Shown: positions 12,661-25,528 of the stretch, piece after piece
How the letters are laid out: each line of letters opens with the position of its first letter
How positions within the stretch are numbered: the stretch's first letter is position 1
NCBI GenBank assembly: GCA_963966185.1
Contig: CAWZYM010000384.1
Span: 62,001-126,000, forward strand
Source: Rhabditoides inermis
Taxonomy: Eukaryota > Nematoda > Chromadorea > Rhabditida > Rhabditidae
Reading direction: 5' to 3'
DNA: 64,000 nucleotides
Position numbers and translations under genes: made by a program
The notes under the pieces: generated by a model
Database searches by the model: none
What the model saw: only the letters and a program-made list of their open reading frames with translations
Told to the model about the DNA's origin: nothing

Positions 12661-13779
12661 CGTGTGAGCGCTGCCCACCATATGGACGCTCGTGCGCCGG
12701 AAAAAAATCCAGAGAAACGAACATGCATGTGAGCGGTCCATACGCCACATTTCCCGGGAGGAAGGGAGATCGAGATAGAGAGAGATAGATATAGAGATAG
12801 AGAGAGAGAGAGGAGAGAGAGAGAGAGGAAGGGAGAGAGACTCCTCACCCAAATCGTGTGTGTCCGTGGAAGAGTCCATGTTGTAGTGCATCATCAATGC
12901 GGAGGCGGATGTTGACCGCACGGAGCGTGACTGGAACGAGGAGAACATAATGCAATTATTCAGAGTCAAAACCAACTAGTTACCCGGGCAGACATTAGAT
13001 GGCAGTCGTATATGTCGTGATATAGTGAGTTCATGTTACCCCGTTTGGATGACTCACCGTTCCAGCCGGGTTGAACTCGCGTCTCCGCGACTGTCTCTCA
13101 AACGAGCCGGGGCTGTCGACGTGCATATCCTCCGAAGGCGTCATCTTCCCGTCGCAGTGGGTGACCTGCAGGTTGGCGTTGTCAGAAGAGCTTTCGTGGT
13201 GTTTCGCATTCATTGAGTAATGATTGTGATGTGATGCAAGGTCTCACCTTGTGCTCGATGAATCGACTGAACTGTCCGAGGCTGAACTGTCGCTGGCACT
13301 CGCCGCACACCACAACGTCGCTCACTCCCCGCGGCGACGTCGCCTCCCGGGACATAGGACTGTCCGACGCCTGCAAAACGGATGACGTCACGTATCCATA
13401 TGACGTCATTCACCTTCAACTCGGCCAGGTCGACTTCGGCCGACGATTCGACGCCGGAGTCGGAAGATGTCATCGTGGTCGTGGCTGCAAGAGTGGAGTG
13501 GTGAAGGGAGAGTCTAGATAGCGTACGCAGAGGAGAGAATATGCGGAGGCGCGCGCTGGCAGAGAGTAGAGAGTGCATGATAGGTGGAGAGTGCAAACAG
13601 ATCACTGGAATGCCGGAAGAGCGGCTGGATATTGAGAGGCCGCGACGCGGAATTTGCATGGATCATATATTACACAAAAAAAATAGAAAGTGGAAGCTAC
13701 TGTACTCACCTGCTATGTCTTTATCGCGCTTCCTCGCGCGGCGTTGCTGTTGTTGCTGCTTTACTACTTCACTAGCCGT
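6745..13779 (-). CDS. bcl-11: BCL11 (CTIP) family zinc-finger transcription factor, 5' end open
   Basis: Model: complement(join(6745..6885, 6998..7179, 7462..7576, 7947..8041, 8120..8168, 8300..8434, 8549..8651, 8892..9001, 9157..9294, 9742..9874, 10324..10447, 10652..10748, 10897..11003, 12849..12930, 13058..13165, 13248..13370, 13414..13484, 13710..13779)). The 18 exons stay in one frame (660 codons). Counting from the first modelled codon: a CCHC finger at 69-92 ([20 protein letters not shown]) like the N-terminal BCL11A finger; a second finger near 160-180 ([20 protein letters not shown]); a triple cluster at 462-540 ([53 protein letters not shown]) nearly identical to BCL11 fingers 4-6. 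BCL11 proteins are nuclear DNA-binding repressors. A QQQQQ tract precedes the first finger. The first exon with the start is uncertain; an in-frame ATG lies at 13473. The exon at 9001 has a less certain acceptor. Confidence 0.9.
11447..11503. repeat. (CT)n microsatellite
   Basis: Pure CT tract of about 57 bases in the 1.8-kb intron of bcl-11. Confidence 0.95.
12244..12660. repeat. Cluster of (CT)n and (GA)n tracts
   Basis: A CT tract at about 12244-12288 is followed by GA tracts at about 12436-12514 and 12590-12660, all in the same bcl-11 intron. Opposed CT and GA tracts a few hundred bases apart could pair as an imperfect hairpin. Confidence 0.9.
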
Positions 13780-16273
13780 CTGAAACGTACGGGCGGTGAG
13801 TTGGTGAGAGTAAACGTATGCGAATAGTTGAGGGTTGACAGAGTGGAGAGTGGGGAAAAGAGAGAGAGGCGTTTCACTTGGTCCGTGTGGCAATATTTGA
13901 ACAACCAACAGTCGCGCGAATACTCTGGAAGTCGGAAGAGTGTGTGGAAATGAGAGAGTCAGGAAGAGAGAAGCGAGGGCGCGGAGTAAAAGAAAGAACA
14001 AACCTGCGACAGTGACCGCGGAACGATCATGCGCACTCTATCCACACGGCGGCTGCGGCGATTGGTGTGACCAGGGTCCTGTAACGGTAACATGGAATAC
14101 TGTAACGTTGAATCGTACTGTACCTACTAGTGAGCTCTGGCCATAGAATGTAGTGTCTCTTTGAAAGTTGGGTTGAGAGTACGGTAGCTGCAAGAGAGAG
14201 TACGGTAATGCGGATCGAAGAAATGGTACGATTCGCGACGCGGACAATGTGAAAAGTGACCGAAGGAGGGAGCCCGCAGGCGCCAGGAAGGTGAGTGATA
14301 AAATCAGCATCTGCCGAGGACAAAGAAGCCGTGAAAAGCTGCCAAAATGAGACGGCGGCGAGAGAGTATGCACAAGTGAGAGAGCGCGAGACACGAAGAG
14401 CGGAGACGACAAAGAGAGTCTAAAACGACTGACCAAGTGATAACTCACTGATAGAGCACATGCGAAGAGAGAATAACGGCAACACAAAGCTGATCAGAAA
14501 GAGTGGGCTGGGAGATAAGGGTGGTTCTAGCCGAGAGGGGGGGGAGAGAGACCAGCGCGCGGAATCTGTGGGATCACTGGAGTAAGTGGGCGAGTAGCCT
14601 GGCGACTGAGCGCCGCGACAGCAAACACTGACCGAGTCAATGGCAAAGTGCACGAGAGGAGACGACGGTCACATGTCTACGCGTGTGAAATAGACGTCCA
14701 CATCAACAACACAGCAGTAGAATACGGGGTGAGGTGAGCCGGTATGACCGGGCGAGTGACCACACGGAGCCCCGCGTGTGGCTGGCAAGAAGGGGCGGGA
14801 GTGAGCGGATCCGGAAGGGCGAGAGCGCGAGGGAGCGTGGATGCGGAGAGAGACAGACGGACAGAAAGTGTGTTTTCAGTGTTGCGGGCGGACCGGCCGC
14901 GCCCTCCGGCGGCGGGCGCTGCAACCATGTGCAAACACTGTCTGCTGCGTGTGACGTAGCAAGCAGGAAGAAGAAGGCAGGGAGTGGTCCATGCGAGAGT
15001 GATCTCACAGTGAAACGCACAAACCGGGTGCGCTCCGGACCGACGCACCAACAACGTACAGTTCAGAAGTGAAGCAGGCGTGAGCACGGCGGATGAGAGA
15101 ACCATTTGCAACACTGCATAGCAATGAGAGTGCAACATCACAAAACGGCCCGCATTACAGCATGCGGCGGTCAAATAGACCGGTCAAAATATACTTGCAA
15201 CACCACAATAATATAGTAGAGCCGGAAATAGTGGGGGAGACCGCAGACCAATAGAGTCGATAATAGTAATAGTTAGTCAGACGGCCGGCTGAGTCGCAGA
15301 AACAGTGACGGAATATGAAATAGTTTCTCTGGAGTCGCTCGCAGGAGAGCCGAGATAAGAGCGCCCTCGCCGGTTCAGCAGGTCAGCTTCTTGAAACCAA
15401 CGGGCTTATCTCTCTCTATCTTCTGCCAGAAAACCGCTGGGGGTGACGAGATAGCACAAGCATCCCTTACGTTTCGCCATATCAGTATGTTTGCGGACAG
15501 TCTGCTAGAGAGACTGCGAGAGAGTGTTGAATTGGAAGAGGAGCAGCGATGCCTCTGGAGGTGAGTAGACGTCACAACAGAACAGACGCGTCAAATACAG
15601 GCTGTTCAAACGGCGGTGAGTGAGAGAGGCACCCCGGAAGGGAAACGCGCGGAAAGAATGCGGATGACGACACAACGACATGATATCGCAAAAGAGAAAG
15701 CGCGCGCATGCAGTGCATTTTCCACGCACTCGCCCTGAAACCAGATACGTTTCGACATGGGAGAGAGCGGACCATCGAGAGAGAGAGAGAGGGAGAGAGA
15801 GAATGAGAGAGAAGAGTGAGAGAGCACGTGGGAGTATGCGCGACGTGCCAGACGGACCGGTCCGGAGAAAGCTCTCTCGTACACGTGGTCCCTTAATGTC
15901 TGAGAGCGAAGCGCTCTGTTTACCGGGAGTGGCGGCAGCGTGCGGACCGGAATCCCATATAGTAGACAACACAGTATTTGGCAGTTGCCACCACTTGCAA
16001 AATAACAGTCCCCTCAGTGTCGCGTGTATATGTGCTCAGTGGGCAATCGTTGGCAGTGGCGCGGCCGGTTATGTAATAGAGAGGTACTGTAGAGGGAGAG
16101 AGAGGGCGAGTGAGACGGAGAGAAAGAGAGGAAAAGGGCTATACGACCAAGGGTCGTCGCTGCTCACACAGTCAGTAAAATCAGGGTGGTTTGGCGAAAT
16201 GAGGAACACATGTATACTTGACCGTGGTCTCTGCCGATGAAGCGGCGCGAAAGCAACATCCAATGGTCACACC

Positions 16274-16338
<65 letters not shown>

Positions 16339-19310
16339 AGGCCGCCGCGGTTCCACCGAGAGATCCATGAAGGTCGCATCGGGGCGAAATTTGGGGGGGA
16401 AGCAACAGCGGCCGGCGGCGGCGGCAGAGCGCTGACTCAAGCAGGGTGAATAGGTGCTGACATCAACATGACCAATCCAACCAAAAGCGCACCAATACAT
16501 AGGGCCAAGGCATAACATGTTTGGGGGTGCAAGGAAACAGGGAAATGAGAGGGAGTGACCGTGTGTGTCCAAAGTGCAGGCGCATATCCGAGTTGTCAGA
16601 AAAAGAGTGAACGACATGCATTGTGCTCGGTTGCTGTGTTGATGTCAACCCGGCAGCAGCGTGAAAGTGAATGAGACAGGCGGCGGCGTCTGACCGGTCC
16701 GCGCCGTCTGGCATGCGCGCCCGCACAACCTGCCCAGCCTAATCCCAGCCCTTTCCCTTGTGTGTTGCGCCATTTGGCGTGGCGCGCGTTGCGTGAAACT
16801 CTCTCGAAACTGGATCCACGCACATGCATGCACAGAAATGGAAATCGCCGATATAGCGAAAGCGAAAGCAGGCGGAACCGGCACAGCAGCGGCCAAAAAG
16901 AATAGCGAGAAACGTTGAAGGGAAGAGATAGAGGGTACGGAGCGACGGAGACTGGAGACAACCTACTCAACAACAACCCGGCATGAGGAGAGAGAGAGAT
17001 AGAGAGAAGGAGAGAGCAAGAGAGAGCAAGAGAGAGCAGTAATGCACATGCGGCACATAGCACAAAAACGAAGCAGCATGAGAGCTAGCGCCGCAGGTCC
17101 GGGAGAAACAGCTGATTGGTCAGCTGATTGCGGGAATACTCGGATAGAGAATAGAAGACGAGAGCGAGAAGCTGACCGGTGCAAGCAGTAAAGTGACCGG
17201 GTGCCAAAAAAAATTGAGGGCAGGCGTAGCGCACATGTGACTTGCACGACACTTTCGCTCTCTATCTGCATCGTTGCTGTGGATCACTAGTGCCTGGGCG
17301 CAACTGGTATAGTCAGTGAAAGCGCGCGTCACCGAGGCAGCACGCGAAAGTGAGAGCGGCAGAGTGAGAGGACGACGAGACAGTGGAGGTGAGGAGGAGG
17401 GCGCAGGGACTCGCGTGGCGCGCGCACAGAACCGGCCAGTCGACGGTGGGGTAGTGTGTTTCAAGCGAGCTGCGTGTGTGGTGCCAACCAGTTGCAATAG
17501 AGGAAAGGGTGAGTGAGGGAGTGAGTGAGAGGGAAAGGCGAGAAGAGGACGAAGAGGACAGGTGCGAGAGAGGGGGCGAGAGAGGGCAACAACAACCTGC
17601 CCACATTGAAATGACACCCAAACGATTACGGTATCAGCGGCGGTCACACTCCTCTTCGCGCAATGAGACAGCGGTGAGTAAGCGCGGATTCCGTGGATCT
17701 GTAGAAAGTGAGAATGTTGGCGTGTGTGTGAAATCAGCTGTGCCAAAATCGATGTGGAATAGGTAGAGTGAATAGGTCGAAGTGATTTTGGGTGGTGGTC
17801 GATGGGCACCGACTCTGCCCCTCCGCGATTCGCACGCTGTCTCGCTGCCGTCTGACCCGTCGAGCCCACTCTCGCCACACTGAATCGGGAACTGCCGTCC
17901 GTCGCATTATGTCATCATCGAAGTGAGAGACATGTGAGAGAGACACAGGAAACACGTAACAACACAAAAGTCATCGGTCACTACTAGGCGAACGGATGAC
18001 CGACAGGAATAAGAAACTGATATGAAAACTAGGCAAACGTAGAAGCAAACATGTCCAGAAATTCAGTAGCAAAAAATGTACACTGTACTACTCGCAGGTA
18101 AATCCGCACTGAAGAGAAGCCGGCTATAGCCACTCGCGCTATGCTTTCTCAGTGCAGAGAGAACGAGAGAAACATATGGAGCAACTATACAAGTGCGAGA
18201 GAGGAGGGAGGGGGAGAGAGAGAAGGAGAGCGCATGGAAAATAGCCTGCGGGCAGCGGGGTGCGGGGAGTGCGCGGGGACAGCAACGTGATATAGACGGA
18301 GCCCCGCGACTGCCCATCGACCCGCCTCTCTGACCAGCGGAATGCATGCACGTCGTATAGTTGCAGGTGTTTCATGCTCCCCCTCTCTCCCTCTCTCTTC
18401 CTCTCTATCCACTCCTTTTTTCACTGACCCTCAGGCTAAAGTTCGTCGTTTCTTGACCGCCGCGAGAGAGAGAGACATCACAACATTTGAGTGAACCAGG
18501 AGGCAGCTGTTCTCTCTCTTGGCTTGAAACGAGAGATAGAGCAACGACACATAGTAGCAGACATTGCAGACGCGAAGGCAGAACGAGCACTTTTGCATGA
18601 GCCTCATTACACACCTCATTTCGTATAGTCTAATGGCGGGATTTGAACTTCACTAGTGTGGGCGGAAAGAGAAGAGAAGAGAGAGGGGGATCTGTCTGGT
18701 CGGCGGATCGCGGGCGATCTGCAATCGCGAGCTATGCGGATAGAAAGGGAAACGATACACACAAGCGGATCAATCACTTTCGCCTGCCGCTGGAACGAGT
18801 TACGCAATGCGCGCGATCCGGCTATGTGGAAACGACCATTAGCCGGTGCGCGAGAGAGTGTTGTGAATGGAGAGGGACAGGGCGTGAAAGACATGAGAGA
18901 TCAGGACAAAACGAGAGGCGCAGGTAGCATGCCGCCTGGTCAAAAACGCGCGCGGCGGCGAGCATGAGTGAAAGCGAACCGGTACCCGGACGGCCACCAT
19001 GGTGGCATGGCGGCCGAAAGCGAAAGGTGGGCGGATGAAAGCGAAAGCTATCCCGGGGATCTGCGATCAGCCGCTTCGAAGCACTTTCTAGAATTCAGCG
19101 ATCAAGGATGCGGGGGTGAATCAGGCATAGCTAAAGAAGAAGTCACGGCGAAAGTCCGTTAGAAGGTCGACCACTGTTCAAAGTCGCAAAAATAGAAACA
19201 CGCATCATCGAACGAGTGTGACCGGAGTAAGACGGACCGTCGTGGAGAAAACTTGAACATTGATGCACATCTGCGCCAAAACAACTACAGAAAGTTACAA
19301 AAAAAACGGA

Positions 19311-19361
<51 letters not shown>

Positions 19362-22300
19362 TATTGTAGGTATGCAGGTATATGTCGGTGTTCCCCTGCC
19401 AATGGGCTCTCGCACACCATTGCGCGCGATTCCGGGGCTGCGAAAAAAAGCGGCTGCCCGATTGTGGTCGAATGGCAGAGCGCTCGGAACGACGAGGGAA
19501 AAACCACGAGCGCACACATATAGATGAATACACGTGAATCGACGACATATAAAACGAGAGCGCGCGCTGGCCCCGGAATACAAATATGGACACGGCGCAA
19601 AGTGCGATGGTCCATTCGACGCAACAACGACAAAGTATAATCTCAGAGGAGGGGGAGGGAGAGTGTGACACTCACTTATAGTTCGATGGTCGGAGCGGCG
19701 TGGCAATTAGAGCAGTCGACAAGTACAAGTACACAGGGAGCAGATACAAGGCTCGGTCGGATTCCCACTATATGTCGTGTTTGTGTCTCTCTCGAGCCAC
19801 CGAGTCTGCATGCCTGTCTAGCTACTGCAGCCTTGGCAGAAAGAGAGTATATGCGAAAGCGAGAGTGCGGACAGTGAGGCTCGCGTGGCGGCAGTAAACA
19901 TAAACACATAGTAGCCGCGGCTCTGTCTGGCATAGAGCCGAGAGAGAGTGAGGGAGTGAGCACAACAACACAACAACACAACAACAACAACATCCGCGCC
20001 AGACGCGAGAGACGCAGAGGCTGCGGTGGCGGCGCGGCAGCGGAAAGAGAGGGAGACGGCGCTATAGCCTATAGTGACCAAGAAGGAAAAGAGAGGGACG
20101 AAACGAAGATCTGCGGAAGACCCGCACGCTTTACACATAGACAGCACATGAGCTCCGCAGAAACGTAAAGCCTCGAGTGTGTGTGTGTGGAAAAATGATG
20201 AGGAGCATGGGGGAAAGAGAGAGGGAGAAATAGAAAAGAGGGAGAGAGAGTTCACTAGCAGGGTCAGAGCGGATCACACAGCACCCGAGAGCGTCACATG
20301 CGGGAGAGAGAGGAAGGGAGAGAGCGAGTAAAGATATACTTCGTAGCTGCGGTTTTTCTTGGGCGCCGACGTCCACAGTGAGTGACAAGGATCGCAGCTA
20401 TCAGATAGCACTCATCATCACCTCTCCCATGTGTACTGACGGTAGCACGGACGTTGCATGAGAGAGAACACCTAGTGTCTCCGAACAGAGGAAGTGACGG
20501 TCGAGCAAGCATTCGGCCCGCTCCCGCGGTTCAGGCAGCAACAACAACCAGACCCCTCCGGGAGGCTACACTCCCTCGATGCCTACAGTAGGAAACACAA
20601 CTGAGATCGGGTTGCAGGCGCGGTCAACCCCCCCCCCCCCCCATCTCTCTCCGCACCTCGCTTTTCGTATAGTCGTTGGCATGTCGCTCGCTGCGCGCGC
20701 ATTTTTTGACCGCTGTTGCTGCCTCGCCCCGGCAGCGTTTTTCATGAGAGTTGCGTGAGAGCCGCGCTGTGGCGAGGGTTTCGAGTGTCCATTGTAAAGG
20801 TGGACACACGGCAATACTAATGAGCAAAGCGCGATGAAAGAGCATGCAAAGAGGAGAGCGACAGGAGGGCGGCTCTCGTTTCAAACAAACACTAGCACAC
20901 ACATGGCAGAGAGAAAGAGGGAGAGGGGTGAATGTTTTATGAAATGCAGGCCGACGACTGCGGCTGCAGCGACGGACTATAGCAGGAGTAGGAGGGACGG
21001 GACAAACGGTATGCGACCAGACGTTACACCATCAACAGAAACCTCGTCAACATGAGCATAAACAACATACTAGATAGACAAACACACACATGGCGGACTA
21101 ACCCATGACAACAAGATGTAGGAAGGGGGGAGGGAGAGAAACGTGAGGGCTGTTTTGTTGAGGGAGGCCCGCGTCCCCTCTCGTTGCAAATAACATCGCA
21201 ATGTATGTGACCAAAACATGGGCGAGAGCGCGCTCGAGAGAGCATGTTGAGAGCGGAGGGTCAGTGTTCGGAGCACGTGACGTACGAAGTAGAGCGAGGG
21301 AGAGAGAGAGACTTCCCCCTCACCCTCACTAGATTACTCGCCAGTTTCGCATTCTATATAATGAACTCGACTATACGTCTATAGGCAGGCTCCTCACGTT
21401 ATGCTACGCTTATCCGCTGCCCTCTCTCTTTCTCACTGCAGTCTCATGGGATTGCAATTGCACTTTTGATAGGCGTCGCCGCCTCTGAATGAGCCGACTG
21501 ACCGCAAGAGTGCAATGAGGGAGAGTGACTAGCAGGGGATATCACTAATTGGCGAGTCGCTCTATACAACGTAGTGGCCGAACCCTAGAGGCGCGTGCAG
21601 TCACGAAGTAAGTGGCGAAACTTCTTTCGCTACTCGCCAGGGCGACAAATTGCCGTGTCCCGCGGAAATGTAATTGACTCGACACCTTCGCGCTCTTGTG
21701 TGATATGCGGGAGATATGTATGCGTTGAAGCAGGCAACGTCGTGTGTGGTCGCGTCCATAATCACACCCCGCTGTTTTGGCATGAAGCTTGCGCCGTTGA
21801 TTGACCGCCGAGAGATTCCGAAGAGGCAGCCCGAAACACCAGCAGCGAAAACAACGCATACAATGAGGCTAGAGTGTGCCGTGGTCGCCGCCTTTTTTTC
21901 TGGAGGACGTGAGGCGAGAGGCGGCCGGCCCGCCCGAGCGAGCGCCCTTTTTCATTCGTACACTGCCCGCTGGCACAAGCACACAGCTGAGTGAGAGAGA
22001 AGAGAGAATGAGCGCATATCGAAAAGAGCGGCAACCCGCGTGCGCGCTTCCGAACAGGTAGAATTTCAACCGGCAAAAGCCGCCTGTAGGCAACGTCGCG
22101 AGTAAAAAGAGAAAACTATACATCAGCACATACAGCAAAATATGTAAACACCAATAAACAAAACGAGAGGGGTGAGAAAGAGTAATAATCAACGATAATC
22201 CCCGACGTCACGGATTCTAGACTAGAATTGATCAGAATTGTGGTAGTCGTCGCACCCCGGAACCTCTCTTTCTCTTGATGAGGTGGGCGGTGAATCGATA

Positions 22301-22960
22301 TCAGCTGACGACGTTGGTCAGACCGGGCGGAGCCCTGGCGAGCGCCCAGTGCGACTGCACTTTGCGGGAGAGAGAGAGAGGGAGAGAGGGAGAGCCGGAG
22401 GAGGGGAGGCAGCAGCAGAGTATAAAGCGAGAGACATACATGCAGTATAAGACGAATGTAGCTCGGTGGGTTTCCCCGGATTCGATTAAAAAATGACAGT
22501 CGTCGGAAGTTGTTCAGCTCCGGAGATGACTGACGCAGATTACGGAGACGTGTCGGAAATATTAACAACGGTCCGCTGTACAGTGGGCACACGCGTCGAG
22601 TCTCGAAGGACTGCCGGGCACACGCGTGTGTTTTCGACGAGGCAGGCAACCCTCTCTCGCTGTTGCAAACCCCGCCGGCGCAGCTCAACAACACGCGAGA
22701 GAGCGGGCGGAGCGTGGAGAGTGGCAGGCTGGGCGGAGCAGCGGCCGCCCGGGCAGACTCACGCCGCGTGTGTGTGCCCATGTTGTTGTTGTTTACGGCT
22801 AGACGGGAGGCCATGCGCCTCGGCGAGCGAGCGCAGTGAGAGCGAGTGAGTGAGAGAACACAACAACATAAATATAAACACAGACGATAATTCTCTCGCC
22901 GCTAGTCCCAGGGCCTCCGCTCGAAATTGAACCAGATAGGGCTCAATCGATAGCCAAGGA
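13780..22960. other. 9-kb gene-poor, GA-rich region upstream of bcl-11
   Basis: No exon could be supported on either strand. The plus strand is rich in GAGAG motifs (main pure tract 16279-16334; another 19315-19361) and short palindromic GC-rich stretches. A 14-base C run lies at about 20629-20642. Donor-like GTGAGT sites are frequent only because of composition. The likely content is the 5' intron, first exon(s) and regulatory DNA of bcl-11. Confidence 0.4.
16279..16334. repeat. (GA)n microsatellite
   Basis: Pure GA tract of about 56 bases in the region upstream of bcl-11. Confidence 0.95.
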
Positions 22961-22969
22961 CCTCCTGAT

Positions 22970-23299
22970 CAGTGTTGTCTGTGATCATTTTTGCTGCGGA
23001 GCACGTTCAAGTACCGTAATCCTCGTCCAAAGTTTTAAAATATGCATACAGAAAACCCTGATTTTTGAAAACCAAGATGGACTTTTTTCACGAAAAGACC
23101 TCCCATATCCATTAAGAATACCCTCAGCTATCAGAAAAACTTTTCGGTTCATGATTTTGTCTCTTACGAGACAAGTTATACTCGATAACGAAAATCGCGC
23201 TCGAAATTGACTTTCTTAACATAGAAAAAATACGTGCATTTTTCTAAATAAACTATGTCAAGACGTGCTCCGCAGCAAAAATGATCATGGACAACATTG
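22970..23299. mobile_element. 330-bp MITE with about 38-bp inverted repeats
   Basis: The left end CAGTGTTGTCTGTGATCATT and the complement of the right end CAATGTTGTCCATGATCATT form long terminal inverted repeats, which continue with TTTGCTGCGGAGCACG on both sides. The interior is AT-rich with no ORF. The flanks are palindromic (TGATCA), so the target duplication cannot be read unambiguously. The CAGTG-like terminus recalls hAT elements; the family is inferred. Confidence 0.65.
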
Positions 23300-23436
23300 A
23301 TCAGTGGACCAAGAGCTTTCGAAATATGCCTTCAGATTGAAAATCCGAGCGGAGGACCTGAGCAACTTCCCTTGTCAGGGTACATCCAAAGAATCTCCAC
23401 CGAGCTGAATAATTTGCAATTTTGTGTTAATATTGT

Positions 23437-23471
<35 letters not shown>

Positions 23472-24407
23472 GGGGATATAAAGAGAAAGTTCTAGTCTCT
23501 CGGAAAGTGATCCCGGAATTGTTGTGTGCGACTGTGCCCCCCGGCGGTCGGGCATGAGTAAGCGGCTTGAAGGGATCACAGAACAGACAGGCAGAGTGAG
23601 TGAGTGAGAGAGGGGGAAGCAGTCGACCACAGTAGTTGTCCACTATGTGTGTGTGTGTGTGTGTGGCACATGCACACAACAACCTCACTGTTTCTGTTTC
23701 CCCCGACCACTGAATGGGCAGCAGTTGGGAGAAGGGAAAGAATAGTTGAAGCCGTCCAATTTGCACTTGCCCAGATTGAGGAAACGCAGCAAGAGGACGT
23801 TCTCGTATCCTTATTCCTGATTCAAATAACTCGTGCCCTTTTGATTTGATTCCAGAGATTGCTTCTCACTACACCGGTCACTTCTCGTCGCAAAAAAGAG
23901 GAACTCGAAAAAAACTGCGACAATTGATTGTTTCCTGCGACGCGTGTTCGTCTTACCGCCTGTGATTTAGCGCGATTGTTGTGGTCTCTCAGTCTCCCTG
24001 CGTCTCTGCCCGTCATCGGGTTGCCCCGCGGGCGCAGGAGCAGAGTGCAGTCTGGCAGGGATGAATGGGGCTGAGAAAACACATTGACAGAGTATAGAGC
24101 GAGCGAGATCGCTGCCAGGAATTTATTGATATAATATAAACGTGGATTGGGCCACATTGAATGCCGTTGACGATTCTGGGCCGCGGCTTTCTCGCTTTGT
24201 TCGATAGCCGCGTGTACAATTCGACATGAAGCGGGACCGGCGCTCGTCATATCAACCCTTTCCTTGATTTTCGGTGACTTTGAAAAAAGAAAGAAAATCT
24301 CTCACTCAAATTATCTCGCCAATAGGCAATAAGCACGGCACATGCATCGTAACCACATAGCAGAACACACAAAAAGAAGAGGGGGGAACGCGGAGAGAAA
24401 GCGCGGG

Positions 24408-24439
<32 letters not shown>

Positions 24440-25470
24440 TGTGGATGGATAGGCATGGTTAGTCGATGGGCCGAGAACGCGTCGCTTCGTGTGTGGTCTC
24501 TTCTAGCCAGGAGGACTGAGGGAAGAGGAAATAGCGGCTGGCGGAAGATTTTTGAGTCGGAATGTTTTCTCTATTTTTTTATGACTCAATCAGAAGCACA
24601 GACAACTCTGTTGACAAGAATAAACAAATGCGCACAGAAACCTAATTGTTAATTTCATGATTAAAATATATTGTATGCAATTTGATGGTATCACCTGGCT
24701 AATAATTTTGGCGCTGACCCGTTAGAAAAAGTATAATTTTTTTTGAAAAGTATGAAAAATGAGACAGAAAATATGATTGAAAAAAGTGTTCGGATCGATG
24801 CATGGTTCAGGTGACTTGGATTGTTTCGGGCTTGGCATGGATGGCAGATAAGGCGAGGCGAGGGGAGATTATGGCAGAAATGCCGATTGCTGACCCGTCA
24901 CAACTCTCGTTTTTACCGCACTGTCGAGATAGCGAGTAGAGAGAACCACGAAGCTGAATGTGAACGATCGAATAGTAATATTCTTGTGTTATTCGTGATA
25001 CAAAAAAGTTCAATCACAGCACAATTGTTTATCCTTTTTGATCTAATGTAATGCAGTAAGTAATTGATATCCACTCCACATACATTTGCACAGAAAACTC
25101 TCCAGTAGCAGTTCGAAAACGTGGCGTGGACTTTGATCTTGAATGCTGAATCGTAAGAATTTAACGCATTTCAAAACATGAAGATGAAGACTCACCTGAG
25201 CTGACGACAACAACACAACAACATTTTATTCAATAAAGTGTTTCGTGATTTATATTTTTTATCATGATATAGTGATTGTGTTGCGTTGCAATCTGTAGGT
25301 GGCCGGTGGCCTTTTTGTCTGGAATATGATGGCTGGAAGATGGGGCAACCGGGTTTCGACTGTTGCAATGAATGAGTGTGTTGGGTTAGTGTGATTCGCT
25401 CCGGGGACAGTCTTGATAGACAAAGACAAAGACAACATAGTATGAAAGGGAGTGCTTACAACGCTCTCCG
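23300..25470. other. Gene-poor region between the MITE and Gly-rich gene B
   Basis: Contains GA tracts at about 23439-23468 and 24409-24436 and a (GT)n tract near 23646-23663. No exon is supported. Confidence 0.4.
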
Positions 25471-25475
25471 GGCGG

Positions 25476-25482
25476 TATAAAA
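25476..25482 (+). promoter_or_regulatory. TATA box of Gly-rich gene B
   Basis: TATAAAA 53 bases before the start codon at 25529. Confidence 0.65.
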
Positions 25483-25528
25483 GTGAAGGGTAAAGTGGCA
25501 ATAGCAACGTTCGCACAACTCATCTGCC

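Noticed and set aside
17611..17673. Plus-strand exon-like segment MTPKRLRYQRRSHSSSRNET followed by GTGAGT
   Set aside because: No second exon could be joined to it, and GTGAGT is frequent in this GA-rich region by composition.
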